A DNA stretch of 64,000 nucleotides from Nematostella vectensis (GCF_932526225.1 NC_064044.1:6660747-6724746), one strand, 5' to 3'. Numbered from the stretch's first letter, positions 22,613 through 33,790 are shown. A program made the numbers and translations. Notes: a model not told the origin generated them from the sequence alone.

Positions 22613-24330
22613 TCATTGATGCTTTCTCCCGTGAGACTTGAAACTGCTCAGCTTAGAAAAAGTCTCCCCACACGTTTCACAAGTGTACTTGGGCAAATGA
22701 CTTCGCTTATGGGAGACTAACTGAATATTCTTAGAAAATGTCCTCATACACTGATCACATGACCAGACTACGGGCTTCTTTAGGTGCGTCTTCTCATGCG
22801 ACTTCAGCGTCGAGATCTGAACGAAGGTTTTGTTGCAGACCTTGCATGAGTATGGCCTTACACCGGTATGGATCCGATCGTGGGTTACCAAGGTACACTT
22901 ATGCGCAAAGGACTTTCCACACTTCATGCACTGGTAAGGTTTCTCACCGGTATGCGACCGGATGTGACGTGCCAGGTCACGTGACTCGGTGAATCGCCTT
23001 CCACATGTTTCACACAAATAGGGCTTGACACCGGCATGTGAGCGGTAATGCTGTATGCGTCCGCTGAGCGTTGCGAACGCCATGTCGCACATGGCGCATT
23101 GGTATGGACGCTCACCAGTGTGAGTTCGAAAGTGCTTGGTCAGGCATCGCTTGGTCTTGAAACCTTTTTCACAGATGGAGCATTTGTGAGGACGATCTTC
23201 CGTGTGCACCTGTGACAAATAAACAACACAGTATTGAGTTTTAAAAGCATTCTTGGGGTCCGAGGAATCTAGCGAATCGTGGCGCAATACAACCAAACAG
23301 AAGAGGGCAGGGGAAAGTGTAAAGTAGAGAGAGATTATAGGATGCTCTGACCGCACGTGAAGAAAACGTTGTCGTTTTGGTATTGTCTTGCTCTTCCAAT
23401 CCAAATTTTTTTTCGCCATCTTTGGCGCCATCTTTAATTTTGGAAACGGGAGATTGAAGCTAGGATTACTCAAGTCTTTCGCGCAGCCGTTATGGTCTCG
23501 TCACGCTAGGCGAAAAAAAAAACGGCTGCAAGGGGGACAAACACAAACCATTCTTACTTTACCTTCTTATGCATGCCCAGCGCACTAGAACGCATAAAGG
23601 CCTTCCCGCATACACCACAACTAAATGGCTTCTGACCGGTGTGGGTCCTGAAGTGTGACACAAGGCCGCACGATGTAGAAAAGGTCATGTGACACTGTGT
23701 GCACTCATAAGGCTTCTCACCAGTATGGCGGCGCATGTGAGACTTCAGCCCTCCGGACTGCACGCAACTGAAATCACATAGGTTACACTTGAACTTCTTA
23801 TCCCCTGAGTGAATCCGGAGATGTACTGTGAGGTTGGATTTCCACTTGAATTTTCTTCCGCAGTGCTTGCATATATAGGGTTCTTTCTGCGTTTTGCCAC
23901 CACCAGAGCTGCTTTCGCGAGTATCATAGATATCATCTTCGTATTCTTTATCATCGCTATCATCACTGTTATCATCATCATTCTTATAACCATTGAGGGC
24001 ATATTCGGTGTCTTCTTGATCACTTTGCTCAAGACACCTTGAAGGTTTTTCATTATTTAGCCGACTACTACAGTCTTGTTCGGCTTCATTTATCGCTTTC
24101 GCGTAACCTTGTTGCTTCTTAGCTGGCAACAGCTCATTTATACAAAGCTTCTGATCGACTAGTTCCTTCTTGATATATTTTTGCTTGATTGACAGAAGAG
24201 GTCTCGTGCTGTCCTTGGTGTTACCAGACGCCGTTTCACAATCAAAGTTATCTACAATAGGCTTAGCCTGTTCGCCTTTGAGAATACAGCATGGACCAGC
24301 TTCAACGTCGTCTTTTTTTCCTTTAGGGCA
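22613..24330 (-). CDS. C2H2 zinc-finger transcription factor, last two exons (at least 455 aa)
   Basis: The exons are 24330-23563 (256 codons) and 23209-22613 (199 codons including stop), joined in phase 0 by GT-AG. The N-terminal part is acidic and serine-rich (DDDNSDDSDDKEYEDDIYD), followed by eleven C2H2 fingers. Examples are CKHCGRKF, CNLCDFSC, CTQCHMTF, CGVCGKAF (its second histidine comes from the next exon), CSICEKGF, CETCGRRF, CMKCGKSF and CETCGETF. TGEKP/TGERP-type linkers mark a DNA-binding array. A nuclear regulator is expected; its target is unknown. The acceptor at 24331-24332 shows that an upstream coding or UTR exon exists. An ATG at about 24770 (MAAIARATKS) is possible, but its splice connection is not convincing, so the N-terminus is unresolved. 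Confidence 0.9.
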
Positions 24331-24823
24331 CTGGAATAAAATATAGAGCCGACATTTTACAATCAAGGTACAGGCACATGTAAGATTATAATGAACTTTT
24401 AACATGGGATTCTCAGTGGATCCGACTTGCATGCATGGCACTATTGCCTGGTTCTGAATATTGAAATACCTTATTTCGGAAAATAACAACATTTCGTATT
24501 TTTACTATAATAAAGATTTGTTACATAGGTAGGGAGAAGGTTCTTTAAAGCTGGTTTCCATATGGTTGCACTTGCGTGTGCGATTATACGAAAACTTTCC
24601 CAGCGATCGCGTGCGATCCCTGTCATAAGATGAATTCCTGCGATTGGAATTAAAATATTGTCCAAGATGCAACACTTTTGGAACCACTGTAACCGAGATA
24701 AAATGACATTCGTACAACTGGGACAATCATGGGGAAGCAGATTTTGTAGCCCTTGCTATAGCCGCCATTTTGTTTAAAGGGAAACAGCGCGTGTTTTGCA
24801 TGGATTCTTGATTTTTTTAATTA

Positions 24824-25080
24824 GGGAGTGTTCATTAATTACACCGAGGGGAGGGGGGGAGGAAGATTTTTACTCAAGACACCTTAAAATTTTAGAGCCC
24901 CCCTTTCATTGTAAACATTTTTCTTCGGTGCCCCCCCCCCTTATAGAACCCCAAAATTTTCCTTCTCTTCCCCTTAGTGGACCTTTTTTTCGGAGCCCCC
25001 CCCTTTTGGTGGTTGCAAATTTTCGGAGTCCTCCCTCAATATCTTCCCTCCACCCCTCGGTGTATTTAATGAACACTCCC
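24824..25080. mobile_element. TTA-flanked MITE
   Basis: The left end GGGAGTGTTCATTAATTACA and right end (inverted) GGGAGTGTTCATTAAATACA each continue into CCGAGGGG. TTA flanks both sides (24821-24823, 25081-25083), fitting a PIF/Harbinger-like TWA duplication. The interior is C-rich. A fragment resembling the right end (CCCCTCGGTGACTTTAATGA) lies at about 7427-7446. Confidence 0.75.
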
Positions 25081-25927
25081 TTAGGTGTCTACAAAACAGC
25101 GGTGCTTTAGGTGTCTACAAAACAACGGTGCTGTCGTAGCTCGCTGTGGCTTATTGGTAACGCATAAATGACTTGAATTAACAGGCAAATAAATAGGAAA
25201 ACCTTCCCGACCTGAATATATATCCATTTACGCTTATTTATCAATTTGCTTATTCACTTGATACCCATGAAGCCATGCGGGTTACGATACAAAGATTCTT
25301 CCAGAGCAGCCTGAATCTAAGGAGAATCAGCCGAAATGAGGGGAATTGTTTATTTTCGAACAAATTCGAAAGATTGAAATCTTTTTAGACCATAGTCTTT
25401 AATGTAGTCGTAACCGGGAGTAGCAACTGATTAGCCTGGCCTGTCGCTCCGAATTTTATTCTCTCGCCCGAGTACCTTTACCCTCTCCCTTTTAGCACCG
25501 CTACCCAGGGTTGTGCTCTTGTTACTACTTTTATATAGAGCATGCTTCCATACCTTTCACTTACACTTTAATTAACAACATATAGTATAACACAACTTAT
25601 TACATTTCAGGGGTACTAATTTGGATTTGGAACTATGTACTGCTGAGGAGTAGGAGCTGATTACAGCACTGGCAGTTGATCAGAAAGCTTTATAGGGCGA
25701 ATCCAACATTTAATAGATGTTGCTAATATTGCTGCTTTTAAAGATTAAGACTATTATCTTAATTAAGATTTTTTCTATACCTTTGTTTGTAAATGAATAA
25801 AGGATTTGGCTAAACCCTAAAAAGAGTTTTATGCTATATTAAAGTTGCCATTCCATCAATGACGTCACATATGACTCAATGTATTGCTGTCATGGAGACA
25901 GCAGTACAATTGATTTATGTCTACTGT

Positions 25928-26063
25928 CAACCTCGTCCCCAGGGTCTTCTGGGTAATTTTCAATATGGCGTCTAGCTGACGAAGACCCTGGCGGAGGCTG
26001 GCCCATTCGTCAGCTAGACGCCATATTGAAAATTACCCAGAAGACCGCGGGGATACGAGGTTG
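25928..26063. mobile_element. MULE-like MITE with perfect 9-bp target duplication
   Basis: A 136-bp foldback, CAACCTCG...CGAGGTTG, has arms including TTCTGGGTAATTTTCAATAT and AGCTGACG. It is flanked by identical GTCTACTGT (25919-25927 and 26064-26072). Nine-base duplications are typical of Mutator-like elements. The right copy of the duplication contains the stop codon of the minus-strand gene at 26066. Confidence 0.85.
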
Positions 26064-26065
26064 GT

Positions 26066-26980
26066 CTACTGTAGATCCGTGTAGAGTGTGGCAAAGGACT
26101 GGTGGTATAACGTAGAAGGTCGTGTCTTTTTAAGGTGTTTCTGTAGGTCTAGTCGTTTTTCGCCGCAAATGTATTGAGCTTTCGGGCGTACTGTGTGATG
26201 TCGGATATCACCCCTGTATGTGACATCGACAACTCTGGTGACTTCATTTGCAGCAGAAATCTCCAACTCCAGCGATAGATTACAACCAATATTGGTGCAA
26301 ACTGCTTTCCCTCGGAAGTATGCCGTTGAGCGACGGGAGTTGCGTGCCTTCACTCTGTTGTACTTAAAGGCCAGTGCACAGTAAGGGTTGGACTGCTTGA
26401 GGTATTTACTGAATACGTCCGTCCACGGGCCCGACAACCTTCGAGACATCCCTTTCGTTTGAACGTCAACAGGAGTGATCTTTTCCCAGTCTTCCTTGCT
26501 CAATCTGAATTGCGTCTTTATCCCGTCCATTTTTCTCTTGAAAACGTCTTTTTGGCTACAACTAGCGAGGGCAGAGAGAGTTTCTTCTTGAAGAACGGTC
26601 TTTGAAAAAAAAAAGTAAAATGATGATAGCAATAGGTATTATTTTTTTATATAAAGTGAAAGTGTCGTTACCTTTGATTTAACTGGTTCCATGATCACAG
26701 ATTGTCTTACTGCGCCTGCTATTTTGGCCGGTCGATGGCTTGTGAAGGAGGGAGCAGCTAGAGTGGTTGGCAGTAACAGCTGCGGTGAAAGCAGGGAAGA
26801 TATCTCGATTGGCGAAAACATAAAATCCACATCAGAATCTTTTATTGTATTAGAGTCTAAAAAGTCTGGTTTATCGAGAGAGCGCGACTGGCCGATTGAG
26901 AGATAACTGGAGAGTGCGGCGGCGAAATGTTCTTGTAGAGAACTTACATCTAAAAAAAATAAATCTACATCAGACTCCAT
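26066..26980 (-). CDS. Uncharacterised cnidarian-type protein, 2 exons, 280 aa
   Basis: Exons are 26980-26672 and 26599-26066, joined GT-AG in phase 0. I do not recognise a named family. The C-terminal half has W at GPWTDVF, then NPYCALAFKYNRV, AYFRGKAVCTNIGC, a VVDVTYRGDIRHH stretch, CGEKRLDLQKHL and PSTLYHQ. This order (fixed Cys/His, GEKR-like motif) resembles a domain I associate with many uncharacterised, often multicopy cnidarian proteins that may be transposon-derived; this is inference. The N-terminal exon is acidic and Ser/Leu-rich without a domain. The stop lies inside the target duplication of a MITE that begins 3 bp downstream. Confidence 0.7.
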
Positions 26981-28116
26981 AAAGGTATCGGAGTAACAAA
27001 TAACGGATTTGTCCTGGAAAATGCAGGCCCGTACCCAGGATTTTTCTTGGGGGGGGAAGGGGGGGGGGGGGCGAAATCCGAAAAAGTGGACCTAATTTTT
27101 TCGAGGGGGAAGAGTGGATTTTTTTTATGCCTTTGCAGTATCTCCACGGGACGTTTATTGTCGGATTTGGCAACATACTAGAGTGATCTAGCTTATGCTT
27201 TATAGTTTTGTCTACAAATACCACCTCCACCGGAAGTGGACCTTCGTCCGTTGTGTTTGTGTGTGTGTGTGGGGGGGGGGGGGGGGGGGGGTGCGTTCGC
27301 GGTTGCGGGCGGTTAGGGCTTGAGATGTCCACCATCTCCAAATCTAGAACGAACCAGATTTGGTTGTGTTTTACTATTTGTTGTGAATTGAACAGTAAGT
27401 GAGAGTTATGATCCTATAATTAGAAACAAGAGTACTAACTTCGGCTAGAAACTAGCTACTTCCGGTTACGAACCACGACAAGGAACCACTGCATAGTACG
27501 ATTACGATTAGAAACCACTTTAGAAACTAGTCTAAAATTAAAGAAGATCTCCATGAATTACATTGCAAAAGCAATAATTTCTCCTTTTTTGCCAGATCTC
27601 GGTCACTTATATTTCAGTTTCTATCGTAGTTAGTTATTGGTAGCCGTGTGAATTTCTGCGATCGCCGCGTGACTTCCGTTATTTGCGAGACCTGTCAACA
27701 CCTATAATGTGGATAGTTTTAGAAATCTATCTGCAATCTTAGGAATTCGTAGCATAAATATTTGCAAAATGCGCTGAAAAAATTCAGAGAAGGTATTTGT
27801 GCTGAAGTAGATCCTTGATGTGTCTTCTTCTATTATGATCCTCGAATGTTTCACCATACATATAGAGAATTCAAATAGAAACTTAGTCCAAATTTGATAA
27901 TATAAGTCTGCAAAATCGTAGCGCCGTAGCCGTATCACAATTCCAGTTGTATAGTACTCCCAAATACTACAACAGAAAAGGTAATATTTTTTTTACATGA
28001 CAATTATCCCCCACTCGCAATGGCCATTAGGAGCGGAGTAGGAACTGGCTAGGAACCAAGGGTTTTAGGAACCAGGGATATCTGCGGTGCCCGTGTTCAA
28101 TCATATGGAAACTCAC
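26981..28116. other. Gene-free stretch with G-run repeat
   Basis: It contains the dispersed repeat 27025-27300 (GGCCCGTACCCAGGATTTTT, G-tract, then a GT run and a second G-tract). The rest, to 28116, is AT-rich with no recognisable exon. Confidence 0.5.
27025..27300. repeat. G-run dispersed repeat, second copy
   Basis: It has the same order of words as 2497-2565: CCCGTACCCAGGATTTTTC, G-tract, CGAAATCC, GTGGACCTA. A second block follows with (GT)n and a long G-tract to about 27291. Strongly G-quadruplex-prone. Confidence 0.6.
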
Positions 28117-28235
28117 TGTGCAGTGCTTGCTGTTCCATCGAAACTCCTCTGTGGTTGGATTATAAAAGAAGAATGTCTCGCCAGACTTGCTTTTGTATTC
28201 ATACCAATCATCAGTGCCTGCCATCTTGTAGGTCA
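28117..28235 (-). CDS. Orphan exon encoding a WW domain
   Basis: The exon has an acceptor (TCTTAG at 28236-28241) and a GTGAGT donor (28116-28111). It encodes AGTDDWYEYKSKSGETFFFY followed by NPTTEEFRW: a WW domain with its two tryptophans, aromatic strand and NP-T-E-W ending. WW domains bind proline-rich peptides. I could not find the neighbouring exons, and I cannot name the gene. An in-frame ATG lies just before the domain (28224), so this might be near the N-terminus. It lies upstream of and opposite to RPL7. Confidence 0.6.
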
Positions 28236-29658
28236 CTAAGAAAATATAAAGAGGGCTTGTAAATAAAACAAGAACTTGATGTGATGCTACCGATGTCACA
28301 AGGGTAGGAAACCACGAAATACCCTCGATTTTGCATAAATGTGAATTGGTTTGCGTAATCTGAGCTCCAAACCCGTGGCGCGCGAACAGTCTCCGACGCG
28401 CCTGCCGACTACTCGAGTAGTACCCGACTAAAGCCTAACAAACTCTGTTCCTTCTGCCCTTGTCGACATGTAAAACACGCACATAACATACCTAAATAGA
28501 ACGGCAGCAGGCCTTTTGCAATTTTTGCTTCCTCTTTTAGGCAGCCAAAAAATAACAATTAAACACCGGAAATAGACCTTTGGGAAGAGCCTAACAATCT
28601 CGGTATGAGCATAAAATTTACCATCACCTTATAAGCCAGGTGAATTTAATCATAGCAGCTATTTGGTAATAACAAGCCATGCCCCCCCCCCCTTCTCCCA
28701 TCTCCAAAAGGGGGTCATAATCCCGGTAGAACTGAATTATGAAGCAAACGCAGACCAAGGAGTCCCATTAGAAGATTTTCTAATGGGAAGAAATAATTCA
28801 GGACAATTTATAAAAGAACAACAACATTCTACAACCAAAATATTAATAACTAGAGAGCACCTTACCATAGAGAGGCGTTTCCTCTCTTGATACACACTTT
28901 TCTCATGAACGTATGGTAACAATAAGTTCTGATATCGATTTTGTCTAAATAGGTTTTCCTAGATATTTAGTAAGCATGTGACAGGGAAGAAACGAATCAC
29001 AGTTTTTAGCTTGTAAACATACGAAACATAGTGTCTTTCAAATTAATTCTAATTCTAGGTACGTGATAAAACAATGCACAATGAACCGTTGACATGTACA
29101 CAGTTACACCATTCTATGAAATTGCCACTCCATTGAGCATTCGAAGAACAATAGCTGGGTTTTGGAAAGCAAAACCTTTTTGCGAATAAGCAGACATATT
29201 TTCACGTGTGACGAGTTCACTTCGCTAATACGCGTCCAAAACAAACAGCAATACAGCCATACCTACGAGTTTTCATAGACCGATAATTTCTTTTGATCTA
29301 AACAGCGTATCATGTAGGTCAGCGCTCCTCATTGCTGAGTAGATGTATGTTCAGTATGGACGAAATCTGGAAATTCGAAAGCTTAGATTTCAACTTGATT
29401 TGAATCACCGCATTAGTAATAATCTCAAATTACAAAATTACCCAGGAGGCATGGCTAATGTCGAATTACGATACAGAGGCAAACACCACAACACTACTGT
29501 AAAATGCTATTATTACACAAACATAAAATAGAAGCTAAAGTGTATTTTACTGACCTTAAAATTCATGTTTTTTTTTGAAAAATTAATTATTTCTTGTCAG
29601 TTCTTTACGGGCGCGGGATCCCTGTGTCGCGTGGTTTCTAAGCCGTGACTCCCATGAT
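28236..29658. other. Upstream region of RPL7
   Basis: No exon was recognised on either strand. It may hold unlocated 5' exons of the WW-domain gene. A C-tract occurs at 28682-28692. Otherwise it is AT-rich unique-looking sequence. Confidence 0.4.
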
Positions 29659-29682
29659 GCTCTTCCTCTTTTCGCAGGGAAA
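29659..29682 (+). promoter_or_regulatory. Pyrimidine-rich TOP-like leader of RPL7
   Basis: GCTCTTCCTCTTTTCGCAGG lies directly before the start codon. Ribosomal protein mRNAs usually begin with a C followed by a pyrimidine tract (5' TOP) for mTOR-linked translational control. Transcription start at the CTCTTCC tract is inferred. Confidence 0.55.
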
Positions 29683-32600
29683 ATGGCTCAAGACAGGTTC
29701 GTAGTGGAAATCTTGTGGCGTTCTATCTATTCCATCCCCTCACTAACCTTTAGATTTTCCCTAAATATCAAGTTGTATCTGTCAAAATAGCTATTCATCT
29801 AAGGATTGATGTATATATTTTACGTTTTTCGCTAAAATATCGTCGAGAAATCTTGCTAGTATTACTTGTGTCTGTAGCGAAGCATGAGAACAACACGTCC
29901 ATGCATTTGAGCCAACAAACTTACTATCATAATTAAAACCAAGAGACTCTATATTTTTCCTTTAAATATGGGTTTCTGTGATTCTATTTTTCACTATTAT
30001 TGATATATAACTACTGCATTAGACCTAAGAAATACTCCCTTATCGATTGTGTGCTATGAGACCGAATCTACATACAGCGTTTTGATTGTGATGTTGTTTT
30101 TCCCAGGGTAAAAGTACCACGAGTCCCTGAAACTCTCCTCAAAAAGAGGAAGAGTTTAGAACAAATCAAAGCTGCCCGAGCCAAAGCCCAGCTTGCACAG
30201 AAAAAGGTCAGTATCTTACTCCTATCCTAGCATAGAAATAAATATAGCTTTAGGCTTTCACTCTTGAGGTTTTCATATTTAGTGTTCAGATATTCGTTAT
30301 GTTAACAGAAAAAGACAATCAAGTTTCGTATTATACTTAAAAGTTCTGAAATTTCTGGGATCTTGTTCCAAATATTTGATGGTGAAACTGCAAAATAGCT
30401 GTCCAATGAATTTGTTTATCCAAATTCCAAAACTTTATTCCAGTGGTCTGTAGTCCCCCTACAGGTCTTCTTCATTATTCGATTAGCAAACCGTAGTGGT
30501 TGTTGGATGTAGTATTTTCTCTTATCATTGTTAATCATTCTATTTATGCAATATGGACCGTAATAAGTCACCATGAGTTCTGGGTCATTTGATGGGTATT
30601 CTATCAATCAACTCTAATTGCTTATTGGTAATATTTCTTTTAATTCATTCCTGTGAAGTTATTTAAGTATCCAACATGGCATCCAGCAGGCTGGCCCCTG
30701 CTGGCTCTGTCTTAATGGTTGTATGGGAGCTGAGTGCCTTGTGCACATTGATGTGTGTTCCCTTGCCATGATGTTGGAGAGCAAAACTCTCCCCAGGGTA
30801 TCTTCACTTTTGTGTTGATCTCTGGCTTGGTACGGTGCATTGCATATTCCTTGTGCTTCCCAGAGTTGCTCGGCAACAATTACTGGGGGGATAAACCATG
30901 CAATGAACATTTCACACTATTGTGATTTTAAAATTAATTTTTTAAGGGTTAGTTCTTGTTGGTTTGTCAAGCTTTATGTCAAAGTGGTGACAAAATGCAT
31001 CTCTTTATTATTTACATTGAATGAATGTTGGGTGGGACTACAGAATACAAAGTGGTGACAAAATGCATCTCTTTATTATTTACTTTGAATGAATGTTGGA
31101 TGGGACTACATAATACAGGGCCAATGAGACTTCACACCTTGATTTCTATAGAATGAGCCAGTAAAAACAATGAAAATGCAAACAAGCTTGGATGCGGCCC
31201 TGGATTCTGTAATCTAGTTAATGTTGATTTGTTGGATTTCATGATTGGTCATCTTTATTGAACACAGCTTCAACATGGTAAGAGGAAGGAGATCTTCAAA
31301 AGGGCAGAGAAGTATGTCAAGGAATACAGACAGAAGGAGGTTGATGAGCTCAGAATGAAGAAGATGGCCAAGAAACATGGCAACTTTTATGTACCCCCTG
31401 AAGCCAGACTGGCTTTTGTTATCAGAATACGAGGGTGAGTGCATGTTCTTTGTGTAATTTAGTGCAGGAAGTGTTGAATAAGAGATGATATTCTTGTGTG
31501 AGGGAATGTGTATGATATGATTATGTTGCTAGACAAAAACAGACCAGGTGGTGTCTTACGTAGCATTTCAAAACTGCACTCTACAAGAATTGGTCTTTAT
31601 TGCTCTGATATTAATTGATTAGCTTTGTCTTATTTATTGTAGAGGAACAAAGAATATTAGCTTGAAAATCAACCTGCTACTGTATACACCTATTTTAGAA
31701 ACATTGTTTAGTGCAAACAGAATTTCAAATAAAGTCCAATGATTGAAAGGTGTTTATGGGAACAAATAATTCACAAGAATAATAAACAAATAAACACTTC
31801 TGATGTCAGAACCGTACTTTGATAACCTTTCATAAATAATCCTAATAATTTTACATGTTTTCTTCTCCGCATTCTGTTGAAGTATTTTGAAAGCCATGGT
31901 TCTATGAATGAAAGGTCATTCATAGAACAGCTATTTGCCAATCACCAGTCAACAGTGTTATATGAAATAGGAATATGTGAGTCCTGATTTGCTTGTTCTG
32001 CAAGTGTTTTCATTGTGTAGTAAATTCTACCAACATGGCATCCAGCAGGCTGGCCCCTGCTGGCTCTGTCTTAATGGTTGTATGGGAGCTGAGTGCCTTG
32101 TGCACATTGATGTGTGTTCCCTTGCCATGATGTTGGAGAGCAAAACTGTCCCCAGGGTATCTTCACTTTTGTGTTGATCTCTGGCTTGGTACGGTGCATT
32201 GCATATTCCTTGTGCTTCCCAGAGTTGCTCGGCAACAATTACTGGGGGGATAAACCATGCAATGAACATTTCACACTATTGTGATTTTAAGATTTTTTAC
32301 ACTGCTATATTTTGAATTTTTCTTAGACTACTTGAATTGTGCTGTTTATTGTTATTTGAGCTTTACCATAATAAATTGTGCAACAACAGTGAAGCGAAAC
32401 TAACATAGAATGTGTGAAATCGTTTAATTTATGCAGTTGCCATTCCATCTCCTTACACTTCCCTGGTACAGTTAAGTTCAAGTTTGTGGAGAATGATTTA
32501 AGATAAATAGTCACTAGAGCCTAATATACTGTGTAGTTTTGGGAAAAGTTACTACAGGACAATTCCTAACATTTTGATATCACTAATTCTTGCATTTACA

Positions 32601-33759
32601 TATCTTTTTGTAGTATTAATGGTGTGAGCCCGAAGGTCCGCAAGATCTTACAGCTCTTGCGTCTGCGCCAGATCAACAACGGAGTGTTTGTTCGCCTCAA
32701 TAAGGCCACAGCAAACATGCTTAGGATTGTCCAGCCTTACATTGCCTTTGGGTAGGTCTCATTATAAACATGCTTAGGGTTATCTACTCCTCTATTGCAT
32801 TTGGATAGGTCTTGTTATAAACAAGCTTAGGGTTATCTAGCCCTCTATTGCATCTGGATAGGTCTTGTTATAAACATGCTTAGTGTTATCTAGCCCTGTA
32901 GTGCCTTGGCTAATATATGCAGCTAAGCGCTTCAGTGGTTTTTACCCATGCTTACATGCGGGTTTGTCGTGTAGTCATGAATCCGGCTCAGGACAACCTT
33001 TGAGTAAGTATGCAGCTGCTTTGTCTCCTATTATCTTCGTTCTACAAAGGAGTTCTTTTGACTCTATTCTTCTTGTTCTTTGTGCCGAGGTGCGGATATT
33101 GTTCATTTGCCCAATCAAATTGCATCTTGTAAGAGCTGCGTACTGACCCCAACCTTTTGTCAAACGACTGTATATCAATCACTTGTGCCATATCACACAA
33201 AAAAGGCAGTAGTGAGGTCTAAAGCTGTTCGTCCAACCAACAGTCTGCACACAAACCTGCAATTAATGGATAAATATCTTATATTTCGCCAACCTATTCC
33301 TGTTTGTGAAAGCTTTTCTGGGGACCATTTGATCCAACCCCATCCACTATAGTCCTTGCCAGAGAATAGTCCACACTTTAGATCCTCCTTACATGGATGT
33401 GCAGACTGTAAAATCCTAACAAATCTATGTTCTCATTTAGCTACCCCAACCTGAAAAGTGTTCGTGAGCTCATCTACAAGCGAGGCTACGGCAAGGTTGA
33501 CAAACAGAGAGTGGCTTTGACCGACAACTCCATCGTTGAGAAGGTACTTGGCAAACACGGCATCATCTGTGTGGAAGACCTCATCCATGAGATCTTCACA
33601 GTTGGCGAGCACTTCAAGGAGGCCAGCAACTTCTTGTGGCCATTCAAGCTTAGCTCTCCAAAGGGCGGCTTCAGAAAGAAGACCACACACTTTGTTGAGG
33701 GTGGTGACCATGGCAACCGTGAGGATAAAATCAATGGCCTGGTCCGAGTTATGAATTAG
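29683..33759 (+). CDS. RPL7: 60S ribosomal protein L7 (eL/uL30 family), 5 exons, 245 aa
   Basis: Exons are 29683-29696, 30107-30206, 31268-31434, 32614-32751 and 33441-33759, GT-AG throughout and phase-consistent (738 nt with stop). The protein begins [20 protein letters not shown], with the basic N-terminal helix ([18 protein letters not shown]). It continues with [20 protein letters not shown], then [40 protein letters not shown] and [20 protein letters not shown], and ends [19 protein letters not shown]. Length matches eukaryotic RPL7. Exon 1 has only 14 nt of coding sequence, typical of ribosomal protein genes. Introns 2 and 3 host U17 snoRNA copies, and intron 4 carries degenerate copies of the exon 4 end plus a MITE fragment. 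Start chosen because it directly follows the pyrimidine leader. Confidence 0.98.
30670..30912 (+). ncRNA. SNORA73: U17/E1 (SNORA73, snR30 family) H/ACA snoRNA, copy A
   Basis: It lies in RPL7 intron 2, same strand. The 3' half carries both motifs diagnostic of U17/snR30: m1 as ATATTCCTT (30844-30852) and m2 AAACCAT (30893-30899). These pair with 18S rRNA for early pre-rRNA cleavage. A terminal ACA (30907-30909) sits 3 nt before the end. GCTTCCCAGAGT and ACTGGGG between m1 and m2 form the hairpin arms as in vertebrate U17. The 5' part (TCCAACATGGC, CTGGCTCTGTC, CCATGATGT) also follows the vertebrate layout. Length about 243 nt, close to the usual 200-250. Ends are inferred. Confidence 0.93.
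30981..31113. repeat. 66-bp tandem duplication in RPL7 intron 2
   Basis: Two adjacent copies contain AAAGTGGTGACAAAATGCAT, CTCTTTATTATTTAC and GAATGAATGTTGG. They lie downstream of the U17 copy and do not overlap it. Confidence 0.8.
32029..32271 (+). ncRNA. SNORA73: U17/E1 (SNORA73, snR30 family) H/ACA snoRNA, copy B
   Basis: It lies in RPL7 intron 3 and is almost identical to copy A over 243 nt. One clear difference is CTCTCC to CTGTCC, which breaks a pair in an internal stem. m1 is at 32203-32211, m2 at 32252-32258 and ACA at 32266-32268. Similarity stops a few bases outside each end (about 20 nt past the 3' end, TTCACACTATTGTGATTTTA), which marks the duplicated unit. Two host introns in one gene suggest dosage from a single transcript. 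Confidence 0.93.
32713..32905 (+). repeat. Tandem copies of the RPL7 exon 4 end and its splice donor
   Basis: The last part of exon 4 with its donor (AACATGCTTAGGATTGTCCA through GGGTAGGTCTC) is followed in intron 4 by three diverged copies. These begin at about 32767, 32821 and 32875 (AAACATGCTTAGGGTTATCT, ATTGCATTTGGATAGGTCTT). The copies have lost the GGGTAGGT donor (now GGATAGGT). They appear to be decayed duplications of coding sequence. Confidence 0.85.
32903..33170. mobile_element. Mariner-type MITE relative in RPL7 intron 4
   Basis: The left part (GGCTAATATATGCAGCTAAG and CATGCTTACATGCGGGTTTG) and the right end (CCTTTTGTCAAACGACTG followed by TA) match the 6054-6271 element. The interior differs, and the left terminus is not a clean end. 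It looks like a truncated or rearranged copy. Confidence 0.65.
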
Positions 33760-33784
33760 AAACCCTCTGTAACATCTGAAGCTG

Positions 33785-33790
33785 AATAAA
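33785..33790 (+). promoter_or_regulatory. Poly(A) signal of RPL7
   Basis: AATAAA lies 26 bp after the RPL7 stop codon. The short 3' UTR is typical of ribosomal protein genes. The cleavage site was not determined. Confidence 0.75.

Larger units (their letters stand above)
24331..26065. other. Intergenic or 5' intron region with two MITEs
   Basis: It probably contains the unlocated first exon or exons of the zinc-finger gene between 24331 and about 24780. Beyond that it holds a TTA-flanked MITE (24824-25080) and a MULE-like MITE (25928-26063). Nothing else is recognisable. Confidence 0.5.

Noticed and set aside
24505-24726. Upstream coding exon of the zinc-finger gene in the 24505-24726 ORF
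   Set aside because: No donor in the right phase that leads convincingly to 24330; left as unresolved 5' region.
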